Positions 61,616-64,000 of a stretch of 64,000 bases of DNA are shown here, piece by piece. The position numbers and the translations under genes were made by a program. The stretch spans positions 248,001-312,000 of the forward strand of contig NZ_AAYC01000004.1 in assembly GCF_000169455.1 (NCBI RefSeq), read 5' to 3'. Position 1 is the first letter of the stretch. Each line of letters begins with the position of its first letter. The notes below the pieces were generated by a model that was not told the origin of the DNA, searched no databases, and worked only from the letters and a program-made list of their open reading frames with translations. The DNA comes from Roseobacter sp. SK209-2-6 (lineage in GTDB: Bacteria; Pseudomonadota; Alphaproteobacteria; Rhodobacterales; Rhodobacteraceae).

Positions 61616-62146
61616 TCACTTGGGGTCATCCTGCCAGGCGGCATAGACCGCTGTGGCGGGTTTCATATCGCGATAGAGCCAGACCATGCGGTCCACGAAC
61701 CAGAGCTTTCCCCCGACCAGCAGGCAGAGGCCCAAGAGGATGTAGCCACTGTTATAGGTCAAAACACCATAGATCCAGGGCGGCAGTCCAAGGGCGGAAG
61801 CAAGAGCAAGCCCCCTGGCCCAGGCCCGATGATGGGCTGGAATGGCGATCTGTTTGCGGTTCAGAAGGACACGCTCACCAAAGGTGCCTTCACTGGCCCA
61901 GGTGGTGCGATCTGTTGGTGCGCGAAAGGCGCGTGGGTTCCACCAGGTCCAGAGCACCACCATTGCCACCGGCACCAGGGCACCCCAGCCCAACCAATGG
62001 CGTGACAGCAGAGCCAGAGTGAGAAGTGGCAGGATGGTCATTCGGCTATAGACGCTCCAGGGGCTGGCATGGCGCTGCCCGCTCACCTCATCCATCTGCA
62101 TGAGGCGCTGCATCGCCGCAAAGAGATCCCGCTGAAATAGCTGCAT
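61616..62146 (-). CDS. Membrane protein of unknown function (DUF6653-like)
   Basis: A 176-aa protein with about four hydrophobic helices in two pairs (LPLLTLALLSRHWLGWGALVPVAMVVLWTWW at about 39-69, and ALASALGLPPWIYGVL with YILLGLCLLVGGKLWFV at about 112-150). RHASPWSVYSR before the first pair and FGERVLLNRK between the pairs fit my memory of DUF6653. The function is unknown. GGGAGG lies 10 nt before ATG 62146. It is divergent from the cnoX-like gene. Confidence 0.8.
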   Translation of the reverse strand: MQLFQRDLFAAMQRLMQMDEVSGQRHASPWSVYSRMTILPLLTLALLSRHWLGWGALVPVAMVVLWTWWNPRAFRAPTDRTTWASEGTFGERVLLNRKQIAIPAHHRAWARGLALASALGLPPWIYGVLTYNSGYILLGLCLLVGGKLWFVDRMVWLYRDMKPATAVYAAWQDDPK

Positions 62147-62220
62147 CCCACAAGTCCTCCCTTGGTTTCTGGGTCACTCCGTTCCATATAGGGGCCAAGC
62201 TTCAAACGGAGAAGATTGAG

Positions 62221-63156
62221 ATGATGGATATTCTTGGCGGAGCGGGCGCCGACGCCCCCGCAGGAGACCTGATCAAGGACGTCAGCGAGGCGACCTTTAT
62301 GCAGGATGTGGTCGAGGCTTCGATGCAGTGCCCGGTCATTGTGGATTTCTGGGCCCCCTGGTGTGGCCCCTGCAAGACTCTGGGCCCGATGCTAGAGGCG
62401 GCAGTCAACAAGGCCAAGGGCGCGGTGACCATGGCCAAGATCAATGTGGACGAAAATCAACGCCTGGCCCAGGCGCTGGCGCAGCAGGGCCTACCGCTGC
62501 AGTCGATCCCGACCGTTGTGGCTTTTGTCGAAGGGCGACCGGTCGATATGTTCCAAGGCGCGCTGCCGCAGAGCGAGATCGAGGCCTTTGTGAAGAAAGC
62601 CGTAGAAGCTGGCGGTGGCTCTGCCGATGGTGGCCTGAGCGAAGCGCTGGAGATGGCGGAGCAGATGCTTGATGACGGAGCGGTCGCGGATGCAGCCCAG
62701 ACCTTTGCTGCTATCCTGGGTGAGGATGGCAATAATGCCGCCGCCTTTGCCGGTCTGGCCCGCACCCATATTGCGCTAGAAGAGCTGGATCAGGCCGAAG
62801 CGGTCCTGAACGGTGCCCCTGCTGAGATTTCTGATGCGCCAGAGATTGAAGCGGTGCGGGCACAGATCGAGCTGGCCCGCCAGGCAGAGAATGCAGGTCC
62901 GGTGGCTGAGCTGACCGCTCAGGTAGAAGCCGAGCCTGACAATCATGAGGTGCGTTTTGAGCTGGCACAGGCGCTGCACGCGGCAGGAGATGCGGAAGCA
63001 GCGGTGACCCAACTGCTGGAGCTATTCCGGCGCGACCGGGAGTGGAACGAAGGTGCTGCCAAAACCCAGCTCTTCACCATCTTTGATGCTTTGCAGGCCA
63101 ATGACCCGATTGTGCTGAATGGTCGTAGAAAGCTTAGCTCGCTTATATTTGCCTAA
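62221..63156 (+). CDS. Thioredoxin-TPR chaperedoxin (CnoX/YbbN-like)
   Basis: A 311-aa two-domain protein. The thioredoxin domain (about 18-125) has an intact WCGPC active site (about 47-51), and the TPR-like helical half (about 137-300) follows. E. coli CnoX has lost the first cysteine, but the protein here keeps both, so it can be redox-active as well as a holdase that protects proteins under oxidative stress. The start is one of two adjacent ATG codons (62221, 62224) after GGAG. It heads a rightward operon with a Lon-N gene and a Trm112-like gene. Confidence 0.93.
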   Translation: MMDILGGAGADAPAGDLIKDVSEATFMQDVVEASMQCPVIVDFWAPWCGPCKTLGPMLEAAVNKAKGAVTMAKINVDENQRLAQALAQQGLPLQSIPTVVAFVEGRPVDMFQGALPQSEIEAFVKKAVEAGGGSADGGLSEALEMAEQMLDDGAVADAAQTFAAILGEDGNNAAAFAGLARTHIALEELDQAEAVLNGAPAEISDAPEIEAVRAQIELARQAENAGPVAELTAQVEAEPDNHEVRFELAQALHAAGDAEAAVTQLLELFRRDREWNEGAAKTQLFTIFDALQANDPIVLNGRRKLSSLIFA

Positions 63157-63184
63157 TTGGCAAGCTGCGCTACAGTAGTATCCC

Positions 63185-63829
63185 ATGTTCCAGCCTGCTG
63201 ATCTGCCGGATACGCTTTCTGTTTTCCCTCTGCCCGGGGCGCTGCTGTTGCCCCGGACCCGATTGCCGTTGCATATCTTTGAACCGCGCTATCTGCAGAT
63301 GCTGGAAGATGCGCTGAAGACTTCGACGCGGTTGATCGGCATGGTGCAACCCTGCCCGGGGCAGGCAGGCGGCGAAGAAGAACTGCATGCCATTGGCTGC
63401 GCCGGACGGGTCACCCAGTTTTCCGAAACCGAAGATGGGCGCTATCTTGTCACCCTCTCCGGGGTGTCGCGATACCGCATTCTTGGGGAGGTCTCAGGCT
63501 TTAGCCCTTACCGACGCTGCGAAGTGGACTGGCGGGGGTTTGAGCGCGATTTGGGGCGGAGTGAAAAGGATGAGGGGTTCGACCGCAGCAGTTTTCTGGA
63601 GCTTCTGGGGCGGTTTTTCTCGTCGCGAGGCCTATCGACTGATTGGGATGCCTTGCAGGATGCCGAAGATGAACTGCTGATCAATTCGCTCTCGATGCTT
63701 CTGGAGTTTGAGCCAGAGGATAAACAGGCCTTGCTAGAGGCGCCGAGCCTTGTCACAAGGCGGGAGACCCTTGTGACATTGATTGAATTCGCGCTTCTGG
63801 GCGGATCACCTGAGGAAACACTGCAATGA
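63185..63829 (+). CDS. Lon N-terminal-domain (substrate-binding) protein
   Basis: A 214-aa protein made only of the PUA-like Lon substrate-binding domain: [27 protein letters not shown] at the start, [30 protein letters not shown] in the middle and a helical C-terminus. There is no ATPase or protease part. It lies 28 bp after the CnoX-like gene and overlaps the next gene by ATGA. This trio is conserved in Rhodobacterales, perhaps for protein quality control. Confidence 0.92.
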   Translation: MFQPADLPDTLSVFPLPGALLLPRTRLPLHIFEPRYLQMLEDALKTSTRLIGMVQPCPGQAGGEEELHAIGCAGRVTQFSETEDGRYLVTLSGVSRYRILGEVSGFSPYRRCEVDWRGFERDLGRSEKDEGFDRSSFLELLGRFFSSRGLSTDWDALQDAEDELLINSLSMLLEFEPEDKQALLEAPSLVTRRETLVTLIEFALLGGSPEETLQ

Positions 63830-64000
63830 GTGAAGCCAAACAGGCGCAATTTGACCGCCGGATGCTGGAGACATTGATCTGTCCGCAGACCCAAACGGTG
63901 CTGGAATATGATGCGGCATCACAGGAGTTGATTTCCAAAGCAGCCAATCTGGCTTTTCCCATCCGCAATGGTATCCCTGTGATGCTGGTGGATGAGGCCC
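63826..64000 (+). CDS. Trm112-family small zinc-knuckle protein (partial)
   Basis: The first 58 codons are visible; the gene runs off the window. [15 protein letters not shown] and then [17 protein letters not shown] match the Trm112/YcaR family of about 60-residue proteins, so it is nearly complete. Only the first Cys of the usual zinc site is present, as in many bacterial members. It is coupled to the Lon-N gene by ATGA. Confidence 0.88.
   Translation, partial: MSEAKQAQFDRRMLETLICPQTQTVLEYDAASQELISKAANLAFPIRNGIPVMLVDEA

Overview
The window reads as chromosomal DNA of a marine alphaproteobacterium of the Roseobacter group (Rhodobacterales), most like Phaeobacter, Leisingera or Ruegeria. The basis is the high GC content, a CcrM-type GANTC methyltransferase beside rnhB, a Methanosarcina-type SerC, the order DUF3576-leuS-lptE-holA, a Rhodobacter-type porin, direct-repeat (GTTC-N7-GTTC) SOS boxes, and close resemblance of several proteins to roseobacter homologues. 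This assignment rests on recalled family knowledge, not on a search. Gene density is about 90%. I see no rRNA, tRNA, IS element, prophage or CRISPR array, and nothing strongly suggests recent transfer.

Layout. 1-8.4 kb: the tail of kbl with tdh (threonine to glycine), a P450/phosphatase pair, and a divergent serine locus (serC-serA leftward, serB and a TSUP permease rightward). 8.5-14 kb: an ArsR-SRPBCC-YciI cluster, a translationally coupled PLP racemase-fold enzyme and aldonolactone-oxidase-type flavoprotein, and a class III transaminase. 14.2-20.4 kb: the SOS mutasome genes imuB-dnaE2 behind a perfect LexA box, then an HDAC-family deacetylase. 20.5-27.4 kb: uspA-agcS, an Lrp-type regulator, a haloalkane dehalogenase, and a fused 2-oxoacid dehydrogenase E1 coupled to an acyltransferase-fold gene. 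27.5-36.2 kb: signalling and cell-cycle genes. These are a DUF427-class III cyclase fusion, a membrane-anchored winged-helix protein, small secreted proteins, rnhB, ccrM, a six-TM class III cyclase and a membrane C13 (legumain-like) protease. 36.2-45.9 kb: alkB-type hydroxylase, mutY, a DciA-like gene, a DsbA-like gene, then the leftward run pmbA-cysQ-waaA-lpxK and a DUF2125 gene. 46-50.3 kb: a coupled SDR/crotonase/VOC operon, an HNH protein, a BaiN-type flavoprotein and a GST. 50.4-56.5 kb: holA-lptE-leuS, a DUF3576 lipoprotein and a strongly expressed-looking porin. 56.6-64 kb: yggS, a YkuD-like gene overlapping ribA, an orphan OmpR-type regulator, xth behind a second perfect LexA box, and a cnoX/LonN/Trm112 string running off the edge.

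The genes work together in a few themes: one-carbon/serine-glycine-threonine metabolism at the left; DNA damage response (imuB, dnaE2, xth with matching SOS boxes; mutY, holA); cell-cycle methylation (ccrM, with GANTC clusters in its own leader and in the porin/DUF3576 intergenic region); and envelope assembly (lpxK, waaA, lptE, porin, DsbA-like protein). No single cassette is an obvious defence system. The most unusual objects are the membrane cyclase with an altered purine-selecting residue beside a membrane caspase-fold protease, the membrane-tethered winged-helix regulator with its small secreted partner, the DUF427-cyclase fusion, the crotonase-fold protein lacking both catalytic glutamates, and the LexA box in front of xth.
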